This document shows positions 37,540 to 48,900 of a stretch of DNA of 64,000 bases, one piece after another. The stretch is from Lingula anatina (taxonomy: Eukaryota; Brachiopoda; Lingulata; Lingulida; Lingulidae): NCBI RefSeq assembly GCF_001039355.2, contig NW_019775658.1, forward strand, positions 171,419 through 235,418, given 5' to 3'. A program made the position numbers and the translations under genes. A model generated the notes under the pieces. The model worked only from the letters and a program-made list of their open reading frames with translations, made no database searches and was not told the origin of the DNA. The stretch's first letter is position 1. Each line of letters opens with the position of its first letter.

Positions 37540-37852
37540 GAGGCCATTCAGAATGAGAAGAGCCAAGTGCTAGCTAGGCCACGACCTAAATATGGCGGAC
37601 CTACGTGAAAGTAAGACCGCTTAATCCTGTAATGGTCTCTCCGCCTCTCACACGCCTCCCCACGCGCCGTCCCTGCAGGGGAAGAGTAATTAAATCTCGG
37701 CTTAATTCAACCGGTCGAGAGACGACGCGTGAGGAGCCGTGTGAGAGGCGGAGAGACCATTACAGGATTAAGCAGTCTTCCTTTTATGTAGGTCCGCCAT
37801 ATTTAGGTCGTGGCCTAGCTAGCACTTGGCTCTTCTTATTCTGAATGGCCTC
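37540..37852. mobile_element. 313-bp element with ~120-bp inverted repeats
   Basis: The left arm starts GAGGCCATTCAGAATGAGAA and the right arm ends as its near-exact reverse complement. The arms also share TGCTAGCTAGG, ATGGCGGACCTAC and CTGTAATGGTCTCTCCGCC. The middle is about 70 bp. Flanks share only TTT, which could be a 3-bp target duplication. It lies upstream of the intact UGT and is absent from the equivalent place upstream of the second copy. Confidence 0.85.
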
Positions 37853-38636
37853 TTTGCCAGTTTAACCGCTAGCCATTTACACTCTACATGTCTTTGGCTT
37901 AACATTTAGACAAGACACAGAGAAACACGAAATGCATGAACACCACGTGGGGTTATGAGAGAGGACTTGCGGCAGACCATCGTAGAGTACGCTCCTGTTT
38001 GTACCTGTTTAAAAATTGACTAGGGGTGGAGCAGAAGGCACTGGAGGACACACTGATAACCTATTATATTAAGCGAGCAATAAGAGTGGGCATAGTGCAA
38101 CCGTACCCTCTACCAGAGCCACACAGAAAATTGTACACGGTAATCACTAGATAATTACAGATATTTCTTTGGCTATTCTGTGCACATTTTCGTAATGTTC
38201 AGCGATAAATTCGTGGAAAAAAACTTGACCCCGAACTTGTTTTCTTTGTCTAGTTTCATTATTCCTATTGTTAACTTAACCTGTTATTCAGAAGACTCAC
38301 TAACATCAAGTGAAAGGTACCCCTGTAGATAAAATTAATTTTTCTTACTTTTAGAAAAATTTATAAAATGGAAGTATTTGTTTGATTAAAAAGTGACATG
38401 TAATGGCAAATTTGCAAAATTTGCATCATAGCATCTAAAATTTAAGATTGCCTCTCAGGTCTGTTTAAGTGCGCAAGTGAGCCTCCTGAATCTTATAATT
38501 AATAGCCAATCCTTGTTTTTACTTCATTTTCTGTCTTCTTTCTTATATTCAGTAAAATATGCAGTTAATTTAATATGTGCAATGTATAAAAGATCATTGA
38601 AAGGCTGTGTTTTTCTATGCTGGGATAAGGGGTTGT

Positions 38637-38716
38637 CTGGGGGGGGGGAATTCCCAGGGAGAATTGTCTTGGGGAGGGGGGGTTCCGGGGGGGGGGGGTT
38701 TCCGGGGGTGGGGTAG
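38637..38716 (+). repeat. G-rich tract, quadruplex-prone
   Basis: Runs of 7 to 12 consecutive Gs are separated by short TTCC- or TT-containing linkers, between the two UGT copies. At least six G-runs occur in 80 bases. Confidence 0.8.
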
Positions 38717-39134
38717 AATCGGCTAAATGACGTAGCACAGCGCGCGGATTGCATTATCCTCACTCTTACTCCCATGTATGGCTGCAGGCGCAATGCATAC
38801 TTATTTAAAGAGATGGCTGAGGTTTATTTTAGGCACAGAAAGAAAGCAGCAAAATCCTTTCATATATCCTTTTTTCCGGAAATATGAAACGAAGTCTTTT
38901 GGTATTACTGCAAGTTATAATTATTTGAAACTATATGATGGCGTTTGGTCAGATTTTGTTGCAAAATTTGACTTTAAATGCTTCTTCAAAGACTAAAAAG
39001 GAAATTCTTACAATTATGAATTGTTATTTACTTAATAGGTACACAAGGACATGGAACAAACGTTAACAAAACATTACACTCATCAGTCTTGAAGGAATAA
39101 TAATGAAAAAGCAAGGCATTTCTCAACAGATGGC

Positions 39135-40707
39135 CTATTCGGTTTTGTTTTTTCTTTTTGATGGAAACCATTTTTTCGTGACATGTCGGCATACCAATTT
39201 ACAAATAAGGTATACCAAAACAACAACAGTAACAACAGTGCTGAAAAGGACGCTAACAACATCGAGCAGCAGATACTGGTACCAACTAAGTCTCTCCATC
39301 CCCTGAGAATGAAAATGTAGACTTCCGTTGTTCCTGATGGCATACTCGACCCAAAACATCAGAGCCTCTTTCCCATCCATCGGCTGATCTCGAACAGTAG
39401 CTGCAGCACGCTTAGCGTTCTTAAAATATTTAGGGTTGTTTAAAACATTTAGAACAGTGCCAGAAAAGGCAGACTCGGTGAAATTAAAGAAGTCCAGTTC
39501 TTCCCCCATACCGAGACGTTCAACTAACTTTCTTGCGTGACCAAATTGATCCACAAAGAGCGGAACAGCAACAACAGGAACCCCGTGATACAGAACCTCG
39601 TGCGAGCTGCTTACACCGCAATGAGTAATGAAGAGTCTTGCTTTGGGGTGACCCAAGAGGTCATTTTGTGGTATCCATGGCAACACTTTTGTGTTATTTC
39701 CTAGTCCAGAGATGTTAGAGTTAATGTTTCGCCATATAACCTTTTGGGGAAGTCGCGCAAAAACCCTGGCCACCATTGCTGCTGTTTCCGCCGTAAGCTC
39801 AGGTATCAACGTTCCGAAACTCAAGATGATGAACCCTGCGTCTCCCGAGGATTCCACGAACTGATCAAGTTCTTTAGGCAAGGGTTTTGGAGAATGGAAA
39901 AGAACGCCTGACACGGGTTTTACCCAAGGGAAGACGGGCCGAGGGTAGTCAAAGACGAAATCAATATTTACTATCAGCAGCGACAATCTTGTGAACACAC
40001 TTTCCAGGGAGAGTGAAGTGTTAAGATTGTATTTTACCTTCGCCTCATCACAAGGCGACTGATATTGTATTTTCATCAAGTTCATTGTAGTTATACTAAC
40101 AGTATTGATTAATCGTTCCCAAAATGTCATGTATTCTGAGTAAGCCGAAAATGCGTCCGGCATGTAGGAAGGATTTATGGGTGGACTGATGTCCCAGTTA
40201 TTGTCAAATCCAAAATTAGAATACCCAACACTGGGAATGTTCAAATAATCCATTAACAGTAAGCCCTCGGGGGCTATGATGTCAAGAAACATGAGGTCAT
40301 ATTTTTCTGACCTTAGTTCTCCCAGTAGTGATTTGTCTCCAAAAAGTGCGTCCATCATCTCTCTGCCGTATTCCAGCCACTGCGGCACAAAATAAAAGGC
40401 ATTTGTCCTCACCTTGTGGATAAGCATTTCACCAGACAGGTTGAGCGGTGGGATGGTGAGATTTAATTTTTTTGACATGGATCTCCTTCGGTACCTTGTC
40501 TAAGACAGGACCCACGTTGCCAGCTACCAACATCGTTACACTGTGATTCCGCGCAGACATCATTTGCCCAATTTTCATCATATTTAGGAGTCGAGAATTG
40601 TACACGTGAGCGTAAGGGTAAAGCAGAATTTTAGACCCATTGACATTATCCAAAAACATGCATACCGTAGCTATAATCAGAGCTAGGGACGTTTTGGTCA
40701 TCGCCAT
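39135..40707 (-). pseudogene. UDP-glucuronosyltransferase, frameshifted tandem copy
   Basis: A close paralogue of the gene at 35610-37208 over its whole length, with near-identical C-terminal halves. The start (40707) and signal peptide (MAMTKTSLALIIATVCMFLD) are intact. At about 40465 there is one extra base relative to the intact copy (ATTTAA for ATTTA on the plus strand, beside a run of seven Ts), which shifts the frame after the HVKKI segment. The rest stays open for 447 codons from an internal Met at 40478, and no other break is seen. The otherwise well-kept frame suggests a very recent mutation or a base-call error. An ORF starting at 40478 would lack the signal peptide. The signature and C-terminal membrane segment are conserved. 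Confidence 0.85.
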
Positions 40708-41344
40708 TGTTGTAAATACGTCTTCTGCTATCTCAATGGGTGTACGCCTCCTTTGTCACCGACTCAGGCCATTTTGATAATCACTTGAATTACGGGTAAA
40801 TCAGGACAAAAACGTAATGAATGAGTTTCTAAACGACCGAAACGAATGAAATTACCATTTGTTGCTGTGATAAAAAATGGCCGAAAAATAAATCGAACAA
40901 AAATGAATCGGATAAATTCAACATTTACACTCCATCAAAAAAGAGCCTGAAGGCCGCAAATAGCTACAACCATTTATATTGAAATAAAGTGGTAGATCAA
41001 AAATTGTGGCATTATAGCCGTTTGGAAGCTGGTGTGTAAATCAAATAATTAAAAAGGCCTAAAGTAGGGGCAGGCGTACTCCTTCATATCAAATCCACCT
41101 TATCTTTGCACAACTGTGTAAGTAAACCCAAATGCTACTAAGATAAGGATACGGTTCACCAGTCACATGGATTACATGAGGTTTGATGGGGGACGGGTAA
41201 AAATATCAAAGTCCATCATATTCAACCTAGGATCCGAAATATTAATGCTGCTTTGAATCCTAGATTCAAACGAATGAAACACGGAACATCCTACGATATC
41301 GGTTTGCCGAGAAGTCCAGACCCACAGATTGCTATAGTCTCTCT

Positions 41345-41345
41345 T

Positions 41346-41391
<46 letters not shown>
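41345..41391. repeat. ATA trinucleotide microsatellite
   Basis: About fifteen ATA units upstream of the second UGT copy. Confidence 0.95.
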
Positions 41392-41741
41392 GAAACTGTT
41401 AATAATAATTATTTATTTATTTAGAGTCTAGAATCTATTATTTGATCCCGATGACGAAAAAACAGCCCTCATCAATTTAAAAAATAAACAAGGCACATTC
41501 ATTAATGTTACTGGATATCTGCCCCACCCCCTCTCTTGCAACCCTTTCCGTCTACTACCGTAAAATACGAGTTGGTACGACGACATGTGCATGTCTTTGA
41601 TTTAGCATTCTGGCAGGACACTACTGACCAACAAGGACGGGAAACGTGCACAGCACGTGGGATAGTGAGCGAGCACTCGCGACAGATAAGATCATACGGT
41701 TCACTCCTGTCCTTACCTGTGTATATAATTGACTGGGTGGT

Positions 41742-41757
41742 GGAGCAGAGGGCGCTG
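41742..41757 (+). promoter_or_regulatory. CTCF-like motif upstream of the second UGT copy
   Basis: GGAGCAGAGGGCGCTG matches the 3' part of the CTCF core (SYAGRKGGCGC). The homologous place upstream of the first UGT copy (about 38028-38043) reads GGAGCAGAAGGCACTG, so two core bases differ there. Confidence 0.3.
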
Positions 41758-41793
41758 TATCTCTGGGGGTCAAACTAATAAACAGTTTGAGTA

Positions 41794-42710
41794 CGAGGGC
41801 GAGTCAATATATAACCAGCCTAACACATCTCCGATCAACCGAGACATCCACGATTTTCACGCATTGTTTCAATACATGTATTGTACCTGGGTACAAAACT
41901 ACACATGAATACGGTCATTTGTTTGTCAGATATTCAGGCCTACCCAACTACCAGACTCGGCACCTAAGGATCCTGAATTAACCGGTATTTCGGACCACGC
42001 TACCCGTTTTCAAGGTGTGTGTAAGATCGCATTTCGGAGTATCATACCCCAGAACAAATTTTGTAGCACGGCTGCGGGCTCATCCACGCTCGGCTGAACA
42101 ACCTGAAACTGTACTCTTACTTTAGAGTACTATATTTTATTGTCTCTATGGGGGTATATGGGGACTTTACGACATTCGGTTTGAATGTTTTAACCACTTT
42201 TGATAGGGCTTTTTTGCATTGTATTAGATTAATGTGGTAGTCTAAGGTTCATCTAGGTGGCTTTCAAATTTATGCGCCCGGTTTTAAAATCATATAGCGA
42301 TTTTACGACAATCGTTTACTATCCAATCAAAGTGACAGCCGAGCATGCCAGGGCTCATCCTGTCGGTGTTCTGGCTGATACTCCGAAATGCGATCTGACA
42401 CACACCTTGAAAACGGGTAGTGTGGTCCGATATACCGGTTAATTCAGGATCCTTAGGTGCCGAGTCTGGTAGTTGGGTAGGCCTGATATTGAATGTCAAA
42501 CATGGCTAGTGATGTAAAAGCAAGCTTTTCATCAAAAATGGAGTACCGTGCTGTAATATTCGGTACTTGCATTTGAAAGGTAAAACTGGTAAGGACATAC
42601 ATGCCGAGTTAGTTGATGTGTATGGGTCTTCTGCACCATCTTATGCGCAAGTAAAATTTTGGGTTGGGGAGTTTAAACGCGGTAGAACGTCTTTAGAACG
42701 TACATTTCCC
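41794..42710 (+). mobile_element. Broken mariner-type transposon with nested insertion
   Basis: The left end, next to a TA at 41792, reads CGAGGGCGAGTCAATATATA, like the terminal repeat of mariner elements of several marine invertebrates. A second element interrupts it at 41935-42485. A transposase start at 42502 reads MASDVKASFSSKMEYRAVI, then needs one frameshift near 42560 to continue as LHLKGKTGKDIHAELVDVYG, with KFWVGEFKRGRTSLE at the end, the N-terminal helix-turn-helix region of mariner transposase. The catalytic domain and right terminus are missing after about 42710. Confidence 0.75.
41935..42485. mobile_element. 551-bp inverted-repeat element nested in mariner
   Basis: Inverted repeats of about 125 bp or more start CAGGCCTACCCAACTACCAG at the left and end with its reverse complement at the right. 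Flanks carry a 5-bp direct repeat, ATATT (41930-41934 and 42486-42490). The element has no coding capacity. CAG...CTG ends with a 5-bp duplication suggest a hAT-related group; this is inferred. Confidence 0.85.
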
Positions 42711-42716
42711 CCTTGA

Positions 42717-42863
42717 CTACCCTCTACCAGGGCAGCAGTTATTATTCTGTGGACATTTTTGCTGAGGCACAGTACAGAGAGTAGGCCTAGCCATCTATTT
42801 TTCCAGTAGAGATAACTGTTTATGTCTATTGAAAAGTCAACCTGTGGCCCTGGTAGAGGATAG
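42717..42863. mobile_element. Small element with CTACCCTCTACCAGGGC ends
   Basis: 17-bp terminal inverted repeats (one mismatch) lie at 42717-42733 and 42847-42863. A further direct copy of CTACCCTCTACCAG lies at 42871, and a similar word at about 38103. The element sits at the truncation point of the mariner. Confidence 0.55.
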
Positions 42864-43119
42864 CCCTTTACTACCCTCTACCAGATTCTTTAAATAAAAT
42901 TTCGGAAACATGCACATCACAATGTATACCATGAGAAGTGCAATATCTTTATGTAATACCTGGAAGACTTGTATGATTTCCATACTGTTTCACCTACTAG
43001 TGTATCAATTATGCTATAAAACAAATAATTGAATGCGATTTTTTTCCAAAGGACACCTTATCCTCTAAGAGGACCACAGATTGTTCTTCACTATAGATAT
43101 TCACAGGCGTTACCCATTT

Positions 43120-43281
43120 CAGGCCCGTAGCCAGCAATTTCAAAGGGGGGGGGGGTCTTTTTCTGAAAAAGTGCACCTTTAACCATATAATCCCCATGTA
43201 CCTAGGTCGAATTTTACACAGAGTGGACCTTTTTCCAGCAAAAAGGGGGGGTTCTTTTGAACCCCCCTGGCTACGGGCCTG
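43120..43281. mobile_element. 162-bp MITE with CAGGCCCGTAGCCAG ends
   Basis: Terminal inverted repeats start CAGGCCCGTAGCCAG and include a G homopolymer at both sides. The flanking 5-bp direct repeat is CATTT (43115-43119 and 43282-43286). The ends resemble hAT-type MITEs. Non-coding. Confidence 0.85.
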
Positions 43282-43286
43282 CATTT

Positions 43287-44856
43287 TGTACAGTGATCTT
43301 TTTTGACTTCATCACTCAGCCACTCTCAGGTAATAAACCAATTAATAATCTGTTAAACGTGGCACACTCCACGTGCTTCGTTTGTACAATCAATCGGTGT
43401 ATACAGTATACATTGCAAACTGATCACTATTTGCTACATGTAAAAGGATTTAAACCTATTTTCACACGATCAAATAAACAGATTCAAGCATAAGAATAAC
43501 ATCGCCAGGCCGGGAACACTTTTTTTTTCAAAATTTAGTCAGAGTAAAGCATTGAATGCATGCAGAATTTACAATGAATCATGTCAGATAGTTTGGCACA
43601 AATAAATCTAAAATGGATCTAGCTTCTCTAACAGTCGGTGACATTTTTTGCGCCACCACTTTCATTTGATATCCACTTTTTGGACACACCAAAACAATCA
43701 TAAACACCACCTTCACAATTACCTGTGTATATATAGAAAACAACTTATTGCAAAATGACCACTTACACCTAACAGTGAACCATTATTTAATTTTTTAAAA
43801 AGACCGCATCTGATGAGATATTGAATTTCTAAGCGGAGCTATTGAAACACAACCTTCCAAAGTAAAGTAAAGCATGAAATACACAAAAAGTTCATACAAA
43901 TGGAATTTTAAATAAACCTGTTCTTTTACCTTATTGACAATCACTTTCATTGTAACTTTTATTTTGGAGAGTGAATTCATAATTGAAAATAACAGTTCCA
44001 TTAAAACAACAGCTAAAATGAGAGTTACTGGCACTGACTCATATATATCAGCTCTTATCAAGCCCCTTTTTACGGGGAATATTTTATTGGATTTATAAGA
44101 CTTGAAAGTCTTTGAAAAATAAAATAGGCTACCAGGAATTAGTTCATAAACTCATATGAAATATTGAGTATGGATTTCAAGTAGTAATTTAAATAACCTT
44201 ACATTACCTTATGGTAATAGCATGAAAAAGTATTGTGATAATGGTGTACATAAATGCATATAAAATTAGTGAATGCAACATATCTTTGTTAATTGCAGAA
44301 TTTTCCTGCTATACTTCGTTTCTTGGGTTCTTAAAAAAACTGACCTGCAGTCTTTCAGTACACATTTGACCAAGCATCTCAGTAGTGAGGTAGAAAAAGT
44401 TGTGTACGTGTTGTATTTTTTTCGTGCTGTTAGCTTATTAATTTTGTTTAGTAAGACCATTTTACCACATGATATTGCAGATTTGTACTTAACACAATCA
44501 GCTTCAATACTGATTATTCAAGAACAAGTAAATACTAATGCAGCAACAAATTATCACTTGCTTCAAGTTGGCCAAACTTGTGAAATTTAACCACATAGGG
44601 GGAAAAACATAGGAAGCACCTGCACTACTTGTGCATTAACAAAGAATGGATAGTAATCCTTCTGATAATTAACCTGAAGCTTTTGGAAAAGCTTTCATAA
44701 CACTTAGTAATGAGCATTAGGATTTTACAAATAAGACAAGCTATACTAGTACAATGCAAGCCACAATGCATGCCACACCAAAATACTGCCTTTTGGTTGC
44801 ACAGCATTACATGTATCTGCACAATTCCTTTCAAATTACTGGGCATTACATCAGTT
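43287..44856. other. Intergenic stretch, includes SLC49A4 3' UTR
   Basis: No supported gene. The right end should hold the 3' untranslated region of SLC49A4, transcribed leftwards from 44857. Confidence 0.5.
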
Positions 44857-45898
44857 CTATGTTATGACTGGGACTGAGGCTTTCTGGATGTCTGTGTCCG
44901 TGTCCTCACTGTCGTCAAGGGTCAGTCTTGTGTACTTCTCTTTGAACAGCAACAGCAAAGGAATGGGCAAGATAATGGCGGCAAGGAAGGCCCAGTTCAT
45001 CCAAAACTGACCTGGAATTCAATCATCAAATACATTAATTTATGATGCACTCATATTTCTTTCAAATTGGTTATTCTAATAATATACTGTTAATTCCCCA
45101 CCTCTCTCAAGCTCTTCTGTCTTCATTTGTGAATGTGTTTACCCTGATGGAAATCAAATCTGAAATGTTCTGCTTATTTCTTACACTTATTTCATCGACT
45201 TAATGAATAACTAAACATTAGCAGATTAAATACCATCATCATCAATATTGATGAATGACTTATTCTGCCAAAAAAAGTAAATTTCAATATTGGAATAAAA
45301 AATTAAACCCGTCCCAGCACATCACTACAAACCTACATTTTTCTGGACACACACCAAGGCTATCATATTGAAGATATTTCTTTTTAATTACACATATCTG
45401 TGTACTATATATATCAGTGCTCATTACTTCTTAAAAGCATCGCTGCCCATTTATGTCAAGATCTTTCTTTTTATTTCTCGATATCTACTCAATAGCTGCT
45501 TACTCAAATTAGGTATCATGGTCACTATCAGGAAGGGGATTCCACATATATTGAGCAACCAGCTGATGAACCCTCCCGTGATCCCCTCAGCTATTGGATA
45601 GGTGGTCTCACACGCCAGCTCGTAGAACAATGGCACACTGGCACTGACAAAGGTTCCCCCTACTATACAGGATAGGTATAGGCTCACTGAAATAAACAAA
45701 CAGTTTTAAGAGTTCAAGATTCAATAGGGTGACTCTTTGCTGAATAAAATAAAACTGTTTAATGTCATACAAGTACTAATGCGCACACATCCATTTTAGA
45801 TTACCAGTAGAGTTTCAATAAGTTTCAATTGCTTGGAATGAGGGCGACAAGAGAGCTGTGCAGTTTACATATTTTTGTTTTTGCATTCAGATGATTAC

Positions 45899-45938
<40 letters not shown>

Positions 45939-48900
45939 AACAGCACCCTGCCACTCATGTTTTAATTTTTTACCAGAGGAGAAAGGGATAAAACCATCAC
46001 AGAGAATACAGAACCAGGTGATAAACCCGACACCCAGGGTGAACAGCACCAGCAGCATGAGGCGGAGGTGACCCGAGAACACATCAGCGAACCTTTTAAA
46101 AGGAAAAAAAAAACATACTAACCAATCACTACAGTGCTACAATTGGTATTTTATGGAATTTCTGAATATGTAGTGTGTTCTTAACTTTTTAAAAACTTTT
46201 CTGAAAAAAAAATCTACCTAAACTGCAGTGACATAAACTATCTACAACAGCATTTTTTCTGTTGAACAAAAATTAAGCAGTCTTTCCACCATAGTTGCAA
46301 ATTAATGACAATTCCACTGCTACTTACCAGAAATGTGACATTTTACTTACACTGCTAAGAAGAATCCAAACACAGCACCTCCTATGACAGCATAGCAAGC
46401 CAGGCTCCCTGCCTCTGTCTGGAGTGAGGAAGATCAAGTTATTAATATTAAAAGAATATCATCTGTTCATTTTGACCAAAAAAAGGTTTTTTCCTGGGGT
46501 ATATGACAATTTTACCATCCTTACCAATTTCTACATTCAAAATTAGTCCCTGGTTTTTTCTAAAAAGTTTTTTTTTTGTAATAATCTCTTCGGAAATTAT
46601 TATGGAGCATAGCCATCTTTGGAGGATGGTAAAACAGACTATATATTATCTGTACGAGTTGTTTACAATTTTATTATAATGTAAAATATATATCTCATAC
46701 AAAGAGTTGTTATCCCTTCAAGTTACTAATGAAAGTTTCCTTAAAAAAAGTAAAAGATGCATTTGAATTCAATTTTTTTGCTGCAAAACCGGACCATGTG
46801 CCACCTTATAGTTTCACATAATAGAACTCCGATAAAAACAAAAGGACATTGTTTCATATTTTCTGAAAAATGGCATTGAAATAGTTTTTTTTTCTGCCAT
46901 TTTTCTGTGCTACTAATAACCCTCAGTTTTTTATTTTTTTGTAAACTCATTTAAATAAGTATGCAACTGTGCACACAGCTACATCTATGCATTGGTGAGA
47001 TGATTATGCTATGCAAGTGTAGTACTACCCCATTTAGTGACCATCATTAAAATCTGTTACTTGCTCTCCTACTCAATATTTCATAAAAATTTGACCACAA
47101 TTGTTGGAAAATTGTTATTTTGTAAGCATACTGAACTAGAGGATCAAAGACTTAAGAGGCATTAATGCCCCTTGGTACTGTACCACCAGCTGGAGTACGT
47201 GCTAGTAAGCTGAAAGGAAGGTATAGATGGTTTTGTGTTAGATGTGGGGAAGTAGAGTTTTGTTAAATATGTAGTTGCAATGTGTTCGGGAAGAGAAGGG
47301 AAAAGGGTAAATTTATGAGTATTTCACACTTTATCTTCACCATTGATCATTCTGATTGACAACACCACCAGTATTGCACTTGAAATGCTCTACAAAACTC
47401 AACAAACGAAATTTCTAGCCTTTACGGTTACAGATTCAGAGGGTTCTCCAATGAAAATATACCAATTGACCCCAAACACACACAGATGAAAGGAGACCCC
47501 ATGTATGACTCCTCCCCATAATACCAAAGTTTAGGTCCATGTACTTTCTTAAAAATGGCATAAAAATCTTTTCACAGAAAATTACAATTTCTTTTTTTTT
47601 TTGCAGAATTTTGGTAAAAAGTCAATCTACGCGGTTGGCACTAATAACATATAAATTCAAACCAAATATTAACAGCTTTAAATTCAAGCTTTTCTGCCAT
47701 TATGGTGTTAATGACCAAGGCATCTTCAAGGAAATAAATGTCTAGCACCTTGAGTGATTGGATAGTTATTTGAATTGAACTACCTTGTGACCCACGTCGA
47801 GTAGTACTGCAGACGTATGCCAAGTAAGAGCTCCTTGAAAACGAATGTGGAACACAGGTCTTTTCAGGTGTGTATGGGTATTAGTTATCAAGTTTTGTCC
47901 TAGAATACAGACTTGCCTTATACTGTACATTATAAGAAGACTGACAATATTATATGTATTTTCTAGGTCCCCCCCCCCCCCCCCCCCCGAGTTCATGTTT
48001 GGGTTTTGTCAGTCCTGGAATAAGATCACAGAGCTCAAGCAGTGTTGATCAATGACATTTGCCTTGGAACACTGTGCGAGTTTAAATTTTGACTTGACAA
48101 CAAAGATGATATATATCATATACACAGAGACATTAAACAAAGGAATTTAAAGGAACAGACTATAGGTACAGTGTCCATATATATATATATATATAAGCTT
48201 CTTAGTTTAGCATCACCAATTTCCTTTCATATGGAAAAAATGAAGTAAAAAAAAAAAAGGCTGTTTCCAGTGAAAGGATCTTAGAAAGAGCAGACAAAAA
48301 GTCAACTTCTGGTATGAGTTCATGAAATATCTCATCCTGTAAAAAGTTGAATATACCTCTAGTGAAGTGATTAGAAGAGGCTAATGATAATGATAAAAAC
48401 TTGAGACTGAACAAATGGCAGAACTTAATGCAACTTTGGCAAATGGCACCGAACTGCTAGATATTTCCCCAGAGTACAATTATTATTTATGGACAGCAAA
48501 TGCCATAATTTTTCTGACTGCAGTTGTAGGAATTACTCTGAATTCTCTTGTGCTTGCTGTTTTTTACAAAAGCATCGAGTACAACAGGACTTCGTACCTA
48601 CTTTTTATCTTAGCAATCAATGACAATATATTTCTGGTTCTCCGTGCCTTACAATCTATCATTCTGACAACCTACCTTTATTATAAAGAAGCAAGAACTA
48701 CCGGATTAGAGAAAAGTATTGTTGGAATACAGGTTGCAACCTATTTTTTCATGACACTACAGATGTACATAGCTGCACTAGTCTCCAAAGAGCGTTTCTG
48801 CTCTGTCAAAAAACTGAACAGTATAAAAAACAAAATACCACTGACCAGGAGAGAAAAGCTGTTTCCATTATCTGTGGTGATCACTGGACTCTTAATATTC

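Larger units (their letters stand above)
40708..41788. other. Upstream flank of the second UGT copy, part of the duplicated block
   Basis: Matches to the flank of the intact copy (37.2-38.1 kb) include the region around GGTTCACCAGTCAC, GGGTAAAAATATCAAAGTCCAT and CGATATCGGTTTGCC, and later CATGTCTTTG-TTAGCATT, CACGTGGG and TTGACTGGG-GGTGGAGCAG. The duplication therefore carried upstream regulatory sequence as well as the coding region. An ATA microsatellite lies at 41345-41391. Confidence 0.6.

Noticed and set aside
42257-42499. Short frames inside the 551-bp inverted-repeat element
   Set aside because: They lie in the terminal repeats, occur on both strands because of the palindromy, and resemble no transposase.
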